A DNA stretch of 64,000 nucleotides, taken from Candidatus Synoicihabitans palmerolidicus. GTDB taxonomy: Bacteria > Verrucomicrobiota > Verrucomicrobiia > Opitutales > Opitutaceae. Shown here in pieces: positions 20,453 through 29,880 of the stretch. Within the stretch, counting starts at the first letter, position 1, and each line of letters starts with the position of its first letter. Made by a program: the position numbers and the translations under genes. Location of the stretch: contig JAGGDC010000001.1 in NCBI GenBank assembly GCA_020809425.1, positions 1-64,000 on the forward strand. Reading direction: 5' to 3'. The notes beneath the pieces were generated by a model. That model had not been told where the DNA came from, did not search any database, and saw only the letters and a program-made list of their open reading frames with translations.

Positions 20453-22366
20453 ATGTCCTCCATGACCCCGCTCGAAGAAATTCGCCACTCGTGCTCCCAC
20501 GTTCTGGCCACTGCCGTCCTGCGCCTCTTCCCTGAGACCAAACTCGATATCGGCCCTCCCACCGACACCGGCTTCTACTACGACTTCGACCTCGAGCACA
20601 AATTCACCACCGACGACCTCAAAAAAATTGAGGCCGAGATGGCCAAGATCATTAAGGAAAACCAAGCCTTCCGTCGTCGTGAGGTCTCGCGCGAGGAGAC
20701 GGCCGAAATCATCAAGGGCCGCGGTCAGGAACTCTACAAACTCGGCCGTCTCGACGACATCCCCGAGGGCGAAGCCATTTCCTTCTACGAAAACGGCGAG
20801 TTCATGGATCTCTGCGCCGGTTCGCACGTGCGCTACACCAAAAAAATCAAGGCGTTCAAGCTACTTTCCATCGCCGGCGCTTACCATCGTGGTGACGAGA
20901 AGAACAAACAGCTCCAACGCATCTACTACGGCACCGCCTTCCCGTCCAAGGAAGAACTCGCCGAATACCTGGACCGCCTCGAACAGGCCCGCGGTCGTGA
21001 TCACCGTAAGATCGGCAAAGACCTGAAACTCTTCGTCATCGACGAGGACGTGGGTCAGGGCCTCATCCTCTGGACTCCCGCCGGCTCCGTCATTCGCCAG
21101 GAACTCCAGACCTTCATCGGCGACGAGCTCCGCAAGCAAGGCTACCACCAAGTCTTCACTCCACACATCGGTAAGCTCGCCCTCTACAAGACCTCGGGGC
21201 ACTTCCCCTACTACAAAGAATCTCAGTTTCCCGCCATTCCCGAGCCCGACGCCCTCGCCCGCATCGCCACCGAGGGTTGCGGCTGCGCCGAACTCACCGC
21301 CCGTCTCGAGGCCGTCTCCCCTCACTTCGCCGCCGAGATCAATCGGCGCACCGGCCGTGAAACCATCGGTGCCGACCGCACCATGGACCCCACCCAGCTG
21401 CTCGATGGCTTCATGCTGAAGCCGATGAACTGTCCGCACCACATCAAGATCTTCGCCTCCCAACCGCACTCCTACCGCGACCTGCCCCTGCGCCTTGCCG
21501 AGTTCGGCACGGTCTATCGTTGGGAACAATCCGGCGAGCTCAACGGCATGACCCGGGTGCGCGGCTTCACCCAAGACGACGCCCACCTTTTCTGCACCGA
21601 AGATCAGGTCGCCGCCGAGGTCCAAGGCTGTCTCGCCCTCGTTAAAGTCGTGCTCACCACCCTTGGCATGAGTGACTACCGGGTTCGGGTCGGCCTCCGT
21701 GACCCCGACAGCATCAAATTCACCGGCGACGACGCTAAGTGGGACATCGCCGAAAACGCCTGCCGCGAAGCCGCCAAAACCCTCGGCGTGCCCTTCACCG
21801 AAGAGCCCGGTGAAGCCGCCTTCTACAGCCCCAAGATCGATTTCGTCGTCAAAGACGTCATCGGTCGCGAGTGGCAACTTGGCACCGTGCAAGTCGACTA
21901 TGTCCTTCCCGTGAGGTTCGACTTGAGCTACATCGGCGCCGACAACCAACCCCACCGTCCGGTCATGATTCACCGCGCGCCCTTCGGCTCCATGGAGCGT
22001 TTCTGCGGCGTGCTCATCGAACACTTTAACGGGGACTTCCCGCTCTGGCTCGCTCCCGAGCAAGTCCGGCTGCTGCCCATCAGCGAAAAAGTCATCGACT
22101 ACGGGCACAACCTCCTCGCCCAACTCAAGGCCGCCGGCATCCGGGCCGTCCTCGACGAACACAGCGATAAGATTGGCGCCAAGATCCGCCGGGCCGAATT
22201 GGACAAGGTCCCCCACACGCTCATCCTCGGTGGTAAGGAAGCCGAAGCCCAAGCCGTCAGCGTGCGCACCCGCGCCAATGGCGACGAAGGCACTCAACCC
22301 TTCATCGACTACGTCGCCCGCGTGCAGCACGAGATCGCCACCCGCGCTCTTCCTCAGAAAACCTGA
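20453..22366 (+). CDS. thrS: Threonine--tRNA ligase lacking the N-terminal TGS domain
   Basis: The 637-residue product begins directly with the editing-domain region HSCSHVLATAVLRLFPETKL and lacks the usual leading TGS domain. The SAD motif follows (ICAGSHVRYT-like DLCAGSHVRYTKK), then the class II core: MKPMNCPHHI (zinc Cys), YRWEQSGELNGMTRVRGFTQ (motif 2) and HRAPFGSMERFCGVLIEHF (motif 3), and the anticodon-binding domain near the end. About 50 extra residues lie between the YYKES segment and LKPMNCPHH, including ATEGCGCAEL. The overall length is near normal because the insertion compensates for the missing TGS. The frame is intact. Confidence 0.95.
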   Translation: MSSMTPLEEIRHSCSHVLATAVLRLFPETKLDIGPPTDTGFYYDFDLEHKFTTDDLKKIEAEMAKIIKENQAFRRREVSREETAEIIKGRGQELYKLGRLDDIPEGEAISFYENGEFMDLCAGSHVRYTKKIKAFKLLSIAGAYHRGDEKNKQLQRIYYGTAFPSKEELAEYLDRLEQARGRDHRKIGKDLKLFVIDEDVGQGLILWTPAGSVIRQELQTFIGDELRKQGYHQVFTPHIGKLALYKTSGHFPYYKESQFPAIPEPDALARIATEGCGCAELTARLEAVSPHFAAEINRRTGRETIGADRTMDPTQLLDGFMLKPMNCPHHIKIFASQPHSYRDLPLRLAEFGTVYRWEQSGELNGMTRVRGFTQDDAHLFCTEDQVAAEVQGCLALVKVVLTTLGMSDYRVRVGLRDPDSIKFTGDDAKWDIAENACREAAKTLGVPFTEEPGEAAFYSPKIDFVVKDVIGREWQLGTVQVDYVLPVRFDLSYIGADNQPHRPVMIHRAPFGSMERFCGVLIEHFNGDFPLWLAPEQVRLLPISEKVIDYGHNLLAQLKAAGIRAVLDEHSDKIGAKIRRAELDKVPHTLILGGKEAEAQAVSVRTRANGDEGTQPFIDYVARVQHEIATRALPQKT

Positions 22367-22390
22367 GTTCGCTTGTCCCTACTGCACTCC

Positions 22391-22412
22391 GCCCCTGCAT
22401 AGGGGCTATTTT
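22391..22412 (+). terminator. Rho-independent terminator after thrS
   Basis: GCCCC (22391-22395) and GGGGC (22402-22406) flank the loop TGCATA and are followed by TATTTTCC. It lies 25 bp beyond the thrS stop. The stem is short, but the position and T-rich tail fit. Confidence 0.65.
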
Positions 22413-22744
22413 CCTTGCTGAAGGACCTCTCCTGTCCCCGTGGGTAGGAGCGTTCCTCGCGGACGCCCGCCTCTGCCCCTCCGCATCCGCCTCGCACCTA
22501 ACACGTTGTCCACTATCACAAGCCATCTGCATTTGACACCGCCGACCCAAGTTTCGCACTCACTCAAGACCTCTCCGCAGCACCCGCGAAACGATCCGTG
22601 ACTGAATATTCACACAGCTAAAGTTTGGCGCCGATGAGACGATTACGGAACCTTCGTCACTTGTTAGCGTAACGGTACTTTTCCTGTTGAAATTCCGCAT
22701 GCACTGCTCTCCCCAACCGCTGATACACGTCGACTCCCTATAAA
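22413..22744. other. Intergenic region after thrS
   Basis: About 330 bases without a gene. The sequence GGTAGGAGCG-TTCCTCGC-GGACGCC near 22441-22468 is an imperfect hairpin of a kind that is often dispersed in intergenic DNA. No second copy occurs in this window. The promoter of the MASE1 gene must lie in the right part, which is AT-richer. Confidence 0.3.
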
Positions 22745-23069
22745 ATGTCCCAGATCAGCTCGTTTTTGCGAACGTGGGGCCGAGCATCGGCACTCGGCGC
22801 CATCTACATAGTCGCCGCCTGGCTGAGCGGGAAACTCGTGTATACGGATGGCGCCGTGACTTCGGTTTGGTTGAGTGTCGGCGTCGCTATCCCGATACTC
22901 GCCCGCATGGGCCTGCGCTTTTGGCCCGTCATCTTGGTCGCCGAGATTTGCTCTGCGTATTGCATCTACGGCCGAATCCCAGGACTTTCTGAACTCACCG
23001 CCGTAGGGTAATACCGGCACTGCGGTATTGGGTGCCTACCTGCTCAAGAAGAGCGGCGTCAAGCGGCTA
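22745..23069 (+). pseudogene. MASE1-type membrane sensor domain, truncated by IS30
   Basis: The product begins MSQISSFLRTWGRASALGAI and continues AAWLSGKLVYTDGAVTSVWL and LRFWPVILVAEICSAYCIYG. This is the start of a MASE1 sensor domain with its regular membrane helices. A one-base shift at about 23010 leads to GNTGTAVLGAYLLKKSGVKR, after which the IS30 left end (23070) cuts the gene. MASE1 domains normally precede histidine kinase, GGDEF or EAL outputs, but none remains. The sequence right of IS30 is an unrelated beta-propeller gene, so a deletion or rearrangement accompanied the insertion. Confidence 0.7.
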
Positions 23070-24068
23070 GTGCACAGTCCTTTTGTATAATAGCATGAAA
23101 GACTTCAGCGGGAGACTGTCCGTCGAGCCCGATGCGAGGGAGATTATTGAGTAGCCACTCCGCTTTGGCGATTTGGCCTTTGGTGACGGTGTTAAAGTCG
23201 ATGACTTTAGGGAAATATTCCCGGATCAGACCGTTGATATTCGCGACCGCACCGCGCTGCCAAGGGCTGTGTGGATTGCAGAAGTAGACCGCCACTTTTG
23301 TGGCAAGGGAGCAGGCGACATGTTGGGCCATTTCGCGGCCGTTGTCGTAGGTGAGGATCTTGCGCAGGTGGGCGGGCAGGCGTTTGAAGGCCCGGATGAG
23401 AGCGCGGGCGACGCTGATCGCGTCTTTGGCGCCGCCCCACGGAACGATCATCACGTAGCGGGAGACCCGTTCGGTGATGACCAAAATGGCGGTGTGATTG
23501 CCCGCACCCATGACCAAGTAGGCCTCCCAGTGTCCGGGCACCTCCCTGCGCTCCACCTCAGCGGGTCGCTCGCCGATATTGATCGCGCCCGGCAACTGGC
23601 CCGAGAGCTTGCCCTTGGCGCGGGGGGCGGGACTGCGCCGGGGCTTCTCTTGCGCCGCAAATAAGCGATCAACTCCTTCTTAACCGAGCCTTTGGAGTGG
23701 ACGTAGATGAAGTCGTAGATGGTTTCTTGGCTCACGCGTCGGGTCAGATCAAGGCCATGACGTCGTCTCAAGGCGACTTCGATTTGCTTGGGCGTAGCGC
23801 CGGTGGCAAACAGGGTCAGCACCTCGTCGCGCAAGGCGGGCGTGTCGGCGACTTTGTTGCGCGCGGCGCACTTGGGCCGACGGCAAGCGCGAATCTGCGC
23901 ATCCATGTAGCTGTTGCGCCCGCCGTTGCGGGTGATCTCGCGATTGACCACCGAGGCGTCGCGGCCGAGGGCGGCGGCAAGCTGAGCGCCGCTTTTGCCC
24001 TGGGCCAAACCGGCATGAATCGCCTCGCGTTCCTTGGCGGTGATGCGCCGTTGTATTTTTGCCACCAC
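23059..24068 (-). pseudogene. IS30 transposase, copy A, frameshifted and with first catalytic Asp changed
   Basis: The N-terminal half (24068 down) starts MVAKIQRRITAKEREAIHAG and has the helix-turn-helix GKSGAQLAAALGRDASVVNR. A frameshift near 23620 separates it from the catalytic half starting PGAINIGERPAEVERREVPG. The first catalytic Asp, in HWEADLVMG of copy B, is Tyr here (HWEAYLVMG; codon at 23519-23521). The second Asp is in LTYDNGREM. Where IS30 enzymes have N-E-N before NGL, both copies have VANINGL. The frame reads through the terminal repeat and stops 11 bp outside, at 23059. It is inactive by several criteria. Confidence 0.85.
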
Positions 24069-24232
24069 TCCAAATCCTCTCTCTGATAAGCTTGTGTATA
24101 GCTGCTCACCGCTCCCTTTCTGCGGCCTGCCGCAACCTCAATCCCGCCAATCATCAATCCCATATATCAAACGTATAGTATTCATTATAGTGCATTAGGA
24201 GAAAGGGAACCACTCCCTCTCAGCCTGTGCAC
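23070..24232 (-). mobile_element. IS30-family element, copy A
   Basis: Ends share GTGCACAG (23070-23077) and its complement CTGTGCAC (24225-24232). The 1163-bp element carries one transposase on the minus strand. A second, truncated copy is at 45451-46550. It separates a MASE1 gene fragment from a truncated beta-propeller gene. Confidence 0.85.
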
Positions 24233-26030
24233 TCCGTGTTGGACTGCGGCTACTTCTACGCGTTAACCCCCGATGGCACTCTCCAGTGGCGGGTGCCCAT
24301 CACGGGGTATGCTGATTCGAATTCCGCCGTCATCAGCGCGGATGGAACCATCCACTTCGCCACCAACCTGGGAGTCGTCTACGCGCTCCATCCCGACGGA
24401 ACAACCCGCTGGAGCGCCACATTGGGAGAGTCTCCCTATTTTTCGGCCCCCGCCATCGCGGCAGATGGCACCGTATACTTCAAACAGGATGAAGGCACCC
24501 TGCGAGCGTTGTCACCGAACGGGGACGAACGGTGGACCTACTCGGTCGCCGGGGACCCCAGCTACAGCGGCCCCGCCATCGCGACCGACGGCACCATCTA
24601 TCTTCCCGCCAACGATGGCGCGATCCACGCCCTCAATCCCAGTGGAACACGGCGCTGGCGGTTCGTCGCCCGCAACGATGATGACACCGAAGACGCCACC
24701 GGCATTTTTACGTCCCCCTCCATCGATGCCGACGGCAATATCTACGCCTCCACTTTGCACGGCACGGTTTTCTCGCTCACCCCCGCCGGCACCTTGCGCT
24801 GGGTCTTCCGCACTCCGGATGCCGGTGAAAACGTCACGTCGTCACTCGCCTTGGGCGACGGCCGCGCCTACTTCGCCAGCTACGGAGCCTACCTCTACGT
24901 CATCAATCAAAGGCGACGGCACCCGCGTTTAGAAATCCTCCATCGAAGCTCAAGCTCGCGCCTGCTCCCCCCGCCATTGCCTCCGATGGGTCCATCATCG
25001 TCGACAGCTACGCCAACAAACTCTTCCGCTTCAATCTCGACGGCGAACTCGTCCGAGCTTGGTCCGCCGGCAACAGGTTCCGCAGTTCACCCGCTCTGGC
25101 CAACGGTCGCATCTACATCGGCAACGGCGATGGGAAGATTTATGCCTTTGATCTCGATGGGGTTGGCCCTGCCCACGGTCCCTACTGCCCTTGGCCTCAA
25201 TACCGCCACGGCCCGCGCCAGACGCCCCCGGTCGTCTCGTCAATCTCTCCGTCCGAAACCGGACCACCTTGGGCGAAGGCGTGCTCACAGCGGGATTTGT
25301 GCTCCAAGGCACGATCGCCAAGGAATTCGTGGTACGCGGCATCGGCCCCACCCTTGGAACCTTCGACGTGTCCGACTCCGGTTCCGCGACCGAGCTGCTC
25401 GTTTTTCGGGCCTCCGATGAAACGACCCCCTTCGCTAGCAACAACGGTTGGTTCTCCTCCAGTGGCGATGGCCGCGAGTTGGGAGCTTGTTCACTCATCG
25501 AGGGTAGCGGCGACAGCGTGATGCGTGCCTCGTTCGGATCCGACCCCTACACCGCGCAAGTACTCCCCGGCAGCGATACCATCGATCCGGGCTCGGCCCT
25601 TATCGAAATTTACGATGCCTCCGTCGCTGATTTGCGCTCTCGCCTGACCAATCTTTCCGCCCGCACCAACCTTACGGCCAATAGTGAGGTCACCGTCGGA
25701 TTCGTCCTCGATGGCCAGACCCCACGCGGAGTGCTCATTCGCGCCGTCGGTCCCGGCCTGGCCGAATTCGGCGTCACCGGCACGCTTCTCGACCCTCAAC
25801 TCCTCTTGCTTACCGGATCTACCCCCGAAGTCGGGAACAATGACTGGAATGGCTCCGAAATCAGCCGCGCCGCCGCCGAACAAGTAGGCGCCTTCGCCTT
25901 AACTTTCGACAGCAAGGATGCCGCCCTCGTAACCACACTTCCCCCCGGCGCCTATACGGCCCGTGTCACCGCTCCCACCAATCAGTCCGGCATCGTTCTG
26001 GTCGAAGTCTACCTCCTTCCTGACGATTAG
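24233..26030 (+). CDS. Secreted PQQ-like beta-propeller protein, N-terminus removed by IS30
   Basis: Directly after the IS30 end the frame encodes propeller blades of the type DGTLQWRVPI, DGTIHFATNLGVVYALHPDG and DGTVYFKQDEGTLRALSPNG, up to about 24900. After an indel, blades SIIVDSYANKLFRFNLDGEL and GRIYIGNGDGKIYAFDLDG follow in another frame. A third frame (25191-26030) carries two copies of a LVNLSVR-type domain: RLVNLSVRNRTTLGEGVLTA, then RLTNLSARTNLTANSEVTVG, ending ALVTTLPPGAYTARVT and VEVYLLPDD. That domain is common at the C-terminus of exported Opitutaceae proteins. The signal peptide and first blades are lost, so the gene has no start of its own. Confidence 0.75.
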
Positions 26031-26157
26031 CTTGTGACGGAGGGAACCATCTTAGCTCTTTTCCATTTCCCGTCCTCAATAGAATAATAGGTTGTCGAGC
26101 ACCACACGAACCTTGGACATAGCCCCCCCTTCGTCCGCCGTTTTCCCCGCTATGCTA

Positions 26158-27334
26158 GTGTGGAGGGAGTTAATTAGCTATACAGAATAAAATAGTAGTG
26201 CAGGATGGATGCATGGCCCGCCCTGTTAATCCGCTAATCATTCATGCCGCGCAGCATCAAGAACTTGAACAGATGATCAAACGCCCGACCGCGCCGCAAC
26301 GGGAGGTCAGGCGGGCGCGCATCGTGTTGTTGCGGGCCGAAGGGAAAAGCCAGGAGACAGTGGCTGCTCAGATCGGAGTGAATCGTCCGGTGGTGGCGAA
26401 GTGGGAAAAGCGATTTCGTGAGGCAGGGTTGGCTGGATGGGCCGAAGCGAGACGGTCGGGCCGGAAGCCGAGTGTGGATGTGGCGATTCGCGCTCAGATC
26501 GTCACTGAGGTCACGCAACCCCCGGCCGGGCGCACCCGCTGGTCCTCACGGGCGATGGCCAAGGCCAAGGGGGTGTCGGCCCACACCGTGCAGCGTCTGT
26601 GGCGGACCCACGACCTGAAGCCCCATTTGCGACGAACGTTCAAGTTGTCGCGTGACCGGAACTTTGAGGCCAAGTTTTGGGATGTCATCGGCTTGTATCT
26701 GAATCCGCCCGATCGGGCCTTGGTGCTGTGTGGCGACGAGAAAAGCCAGTGCCAGGCGCTTGAGCGCACCCAGCCGAGCCTGCCTTGGGTATCGGGCACA
26801 TCAAAACCGCCACCCACGATTACACCCGCCACGGCACGGTCACGCTATTCGCCGCCCTCGGCTATCTGGACGGCAAAATCATGCGACGCACCGCCTCTCG
26901 GCATACCCACCGCGAATGGCTCGGTTTCCTCAAGCACATCGATGCACAGGCACCCGACGGCTTGGTCCTGCATATGATCATCGACAACTACGCCACCCAC
27001 AAGCACGCCAAAGTGAAGAGCTGGATAAAGTGGCGCCATCAGCGCCATGCCAAAGCCCATGGCGTCGAGCGCATCGCACTGCACTCCAACATCCTCTTCC
27101 TGGTTGAATCTAGTGGAGCGCTTCTGCCGCGACCTCACCGTCGATTGTATCCGCGATGGCAGCTTCACCAGCGTTCGAGACCTCACCAACGCCATCGAAA
27201 CCTACATGGCCGCACGCTACCTCGAACCCACCCGCTACACTTGGAAGGCCAAAAGCTCCGCCATCCTGGAGAAAATCCAACGCGCCCGCACCACCGCATC
27301 CTTCCATTAAGTATAGTTCATTAACTCTCAGCAC
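26158..27334 (+). mobile_element. IS630-family element flanked by TA
   Basis: The ends GTGTGGAGGGAGTTAAT and the complement of ATTAACTCTCAGCACAC match at most positions. Each end is bordered by TA (26156-26157 and 27335-27336), the TA duplication typical of IS630/mariner. The element interrupts the 3' part of a LOV photoreceptor gene. A 3' portion of a second copy is at 57375-58156. Confidence 0.9.
26213..27310 (+). pseudogene. IS630 transposase, frameshifted
   Basis: The N-terminus MARPVNPLIIHAAQHQELEQ has the helix-turn-helix ARIVLLRAEGKSQETVAAQ. The first catalytic Asp lies in LVLCGDEKSQCQALERTQP. A missing A at about 26782 (copy 2 reads TGCCATTGGG, this copy TGCCTTGGG) shifts the frame before GIGHIKTATHDYTRHG. 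The second Asp is in HMIIDNYATHKH. Another break near 27085 precedes SSWLNLVERFCRDLT with the Glu. The element therefore carries all DDE residues but in three frames. Start 26213 gives the first family-like residues. GTG 26198 is also in frame. Confidence 0.85.
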
Positions 27335-28350
27335 ACTAGCTTAAAAAACGACTCCGGTAAATTCGGCGCGCATCTCGCGACCAACACGCCATCATCTTTG
27401 TCGACTAGAAAAATAGAGGTGCTCAGCGGCGAAAACTGTTCCTCCACACTAAGTGCGATATCTCGCAGAACATCATCCAATGGCTGCCCGCGGGCCAGGC
27501 GCTTCAGGATGTTCTCTTCGAATTCACTTTGCGCCCGAAAATGACGACGTTCCGTCACGTCATTGCTGGTGCCAACAAAATGAGTCAGTTCGCCGTCCCC
27601 TCCCCGCACCGGGCGAATCTCAAGTTCGTTCCAAAACGGAGTCCCCTCTTTGCGATAGTTCAGCACCTCACCGCGAAAAATCTCCGCCTGCTTCAAGCAA
27701 CGTCTTAGTTCGTTGATCGTCGACTCATCGGTTCCGTTGCCCTGGAGGAAACGGCAGTTACGCCCCATCGTTTCCTCTAGCCTATAGCCCGTGAGACGGG
27801 TCCAGGCTTCATTAACATAGATAATGGGAAGATCCTGATCGTGAGCATCGGCGATAAGGACCGACTCCGCCATCGGCTCCAGTACCAGATCGTGCAACTG
27901 CAAGGGACTGTCAGTGCGATGTCCGGCCATATTATCACGATACAACGCCGCGAAAAAGATCAGACTTTCATCTTCAACAGGTGCAATAAACGCTTCCACC
28001 CACTTCAAGGACTCGTGCGGCGTCCGATTACAAAACTCACCCCACCAAGTCCCGCCATCGGACAAGACCGCATTGATATGATCATACACCACCGCACTCT
28101 GATAACCTGACTTAACCACTCGGTGCGTTTTCCCGATCAGGTCCTCAAGTTTGAGTTCACACATCTCGAGATACATCTCATTGGCATAAACAATCGTGTC
28201 ATCCGACCGAGTGATCGAGCAGGGCATATCCGACGATTGCGCCAGCATACGATCAACCGTCGCGTGCGGCATGGCCGCCTTGAGACGGGAACGTGCCGCC
28301 TCGACAATGCGACTGACCTGGTCCGGATTAAGAACGACTGGTTCAGTCAT
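27328..28350 (-). pseudogene. PAS-LOV-GAF photoreceptor, C-terminus cut off by IS630
   Basis: Residues about 40-130 form a PAS domain (DMPCSITRSDDTIVYANEMY). Residues about 150-270 form a LOV domain with the canonical GRNCRFLQGNGTD motif, whose Cys forms the flavin adduct under blue light, followed by NELEIRPVRGGDGELTHFVG. A GAF domain starts at SVEEQFSPLSTSIFLVDKDD. The frame enters the IS630 end after PESFFK and stops at 27328, so the rest of the GAF and any output domain are missing. A response-regulator pseudogene lies 39 bp upstream in the same direction. The missing C-terminal part is not found beyond the IS. Confidence 0.88.
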
Positions 28351-28389
28351 TGCATCTGAATTCTACGCATAGGGCTCGCATCTCATGAT

Positions 28390-28811
28390 TCAAGAATTCG
28401 CCTCCTTGGCCATGGGACCGGAGGCTACTTCCTCCAAATATACGGTTAGGTCACTCATGGTAAATGGCTTGGGTAATAACCCTATAAATATTCAGCACGC
28501 GCGCGCGAAAGCCGCTTCCGGGCTGATATCCCCCCCCCCATTCCTACGATCACCAACTGGGGATAATCCGCCTTGAGCTGACGGGCCAACGTCAAGCCGC
28601 ATTCGGTTCCAATCCGAAGATCGACAAACGCGATTTCAAAACTTGTCGCCGCCACATGCGTCTTCGCCTCCGCCCCCGAAGACGCCACCGTCACGTCATG
28701 GCCAATACGCTCAATCATTCGTTTGGCGACCGAACGCACGCCCTGTTAATCATCGACGACAAGCGCGCTCAGGCGCCTGTTAGCGTGGGGCAAATTTTCT
28801 GCATTAGTCAT
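28390..28811 (-). pseudogene. Single-domain response regulator with early TAA and a homopolymer frameshift
   Basis: The frame from ATG 28811 reads MTNAENLPHANRRLSALVVDD and then meets TAA (28746-28748, codon 22), continuing in phase with QGVRSVAKRMIERIGHDVTV. The usual residue there is Glu or Gln. The acidic pair DD and the phospho-accepting Asp in AFVDLRIGTECGL are present. After LVIVGMGGG a run of ten C on the plus strand (28532-28541) coincides with a frame loss. The expected Lys-containing end KPFTMSDLTVYLEEVASGPM is recovered in another frame to 28390. It was probably an operon partner of the LOV gene. Confidence 0.8.
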
Positions 28812-29172
28812 CGGATTGAGGGTTCATCAGTGAATCGGCGAATTGATCATACGTCACGCTGCGGTCAGGCGTTGGCCTGGATCCGTGGGTTGGCTCGTCA
28901 CTGTGGTGCGGGCAGCTCCGATGTGACTCTGCAACCTAACAGGACGCCAAAGAGGACAAAAGGCAACGGCCTCCTTGATTCCAAAACGAACACAATCTCG
29001 CCGACAGCAACCGACTTCGCGCAGCCAAAACACGCACTGTCCGCATCCTCGTGAAGCGCGTTCCCCTTGGGAAAGCGCCATCAACATCGCTCGACGTTCA
29101 GTCTCGTGCATGGGCCAAAAGGGCATCAGAGGCGATGGCCGGTCGAAAACTTATTAAGGCAAGTCATGTACA
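28812..29172. other. Region between csrA and the response-regulator pseudogene
   Basis: About 360 bases. A 90-codon minus-strand frame exists (28854-29126), but its composition (many Cys, Arg and Trp, no hydrophobic pattern) does not look protein-coding. I see no terminator or RNA gene. Confidence 0.3.
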
Positions 29173-29418
29173 TTACGACTCAAGGCTTGGGGGTGGTAAT
29201 TCGCGCATCGCCGGTAAAGGACCGCCTCGGGTCGATTTATGCGCCGCGGTCTTGTTGGTGTTCGCAATATCGGCCAACACTTCCTTGCGGTAGATCGGCA
29301 CGTTTCGGGGGGCATCGATCCCGATTTTAACCACATCTCCTTCGATGCGGGTAATGCGAATGTCTACATTGTCTCCGATTTTGATGGCTTGGCCAACTCT
29401 GCGGGTAAGGACGAGCAT
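29173..29418 (-). CDS. csrA: Translational regulator CsrA with a C-terminal extension
   Basis: CsrA is a small RNA-binding dimer that blocks ribosome access to mRNAs, classically flagellin mRNA, and is held in check by FliW. The product starts [20 protein letters not shown] and contains the conserved [14 protein letters not shown]. At 81 residues it is longer than usual because of a polar tail after EVLADIANT. fliW ends 18 bp upstream in the same direction, the classic FliW-CsrA partner-switch pair, at the 3' end of the flg operon. Confidence 0.95.
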   Translation of the reverse strand: MLVLTRRVGQAIKIGDNVDIRITRIEGDVVKIGIDAPRNVPIYRKEVLADIANTNKTAAHKSTRGGPLPAMRELPPPSLES

Positions 29419-29436
29419 GAGGATTTCCTTCCAGTT

Positions 29437-29865
29437 TTAGCCGGTGACGAGAGGATGGCGAGCGCTGTAAACAGCATGATTGGCCAAGACCACTTGCTTG
29501 GCTCGACCCGTGCGACGATTGATGACAACCGGTCCTGTGAGATTAACCGTGGCCGAGGCCTGCGAACCATGAGACCCCGTCACAATGTTGATCATCATCG
29601 CATCGGCCGGATCCTTTAATTCGAGATAGGCGGCATCCTCATCATAGATTTCCGGCTCGTAGTCGGGCAGGACGTTGCCCGGCTCAATTACCACAAAATG
29701 TAATTCGTCCTCCGGTCCGTGTAAGCGCATCCAACAGAACGGCAATTGGTCCTCTTGGTATATCACACTGAAATGAGTGTAGTCGGTGAAGCCCACCAAG
29801 CCTTGAGGAAGCTGGATTTCGTCCGGCGGCGCGACGGGAGAGATGAGTTCGCTAGAGACTTTCAT
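29437..29865 (-). CDS. fliW: Flagellar assembly factor FliW
   Basis: FliW binds CsrA and flagellin alternately and couples flagellin supply to its translation. The 142-residue product has the family pattern: EIQLPQGLVGFTDYTHFSVI near the N-terminus, then PFCWMRLHGPEDELHFVVIE, and VNLTGPVVINRRTGRAKQVV near the end. It lies between flgL and csrA with short gaps, in one transcription unit. The frame is intact. Confidence 0.93.
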   Translation of the reverse strand: MKVSSELISPVAPPDEIQLPQGLVGFTDYTHFSVIYQEDQLPFCWMRLHGPEDELHFVVIEPGNVLPDYEPEIYDEDAAYLELKDPADAMMINIVTGSHGSQASATVNLTGPVVINRRTGRAKQVVLANHAVYSARHPLVTG

Positions 29866-29880
29866 CGGGGAAAAAAGCGG

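Noticed and set aside
20861..22330. 489-codon minus-strand open frame opposite thrS
   Set aside because: It is the antisense shadow of thrS. It has no recognisable motif and the same compositional bias.
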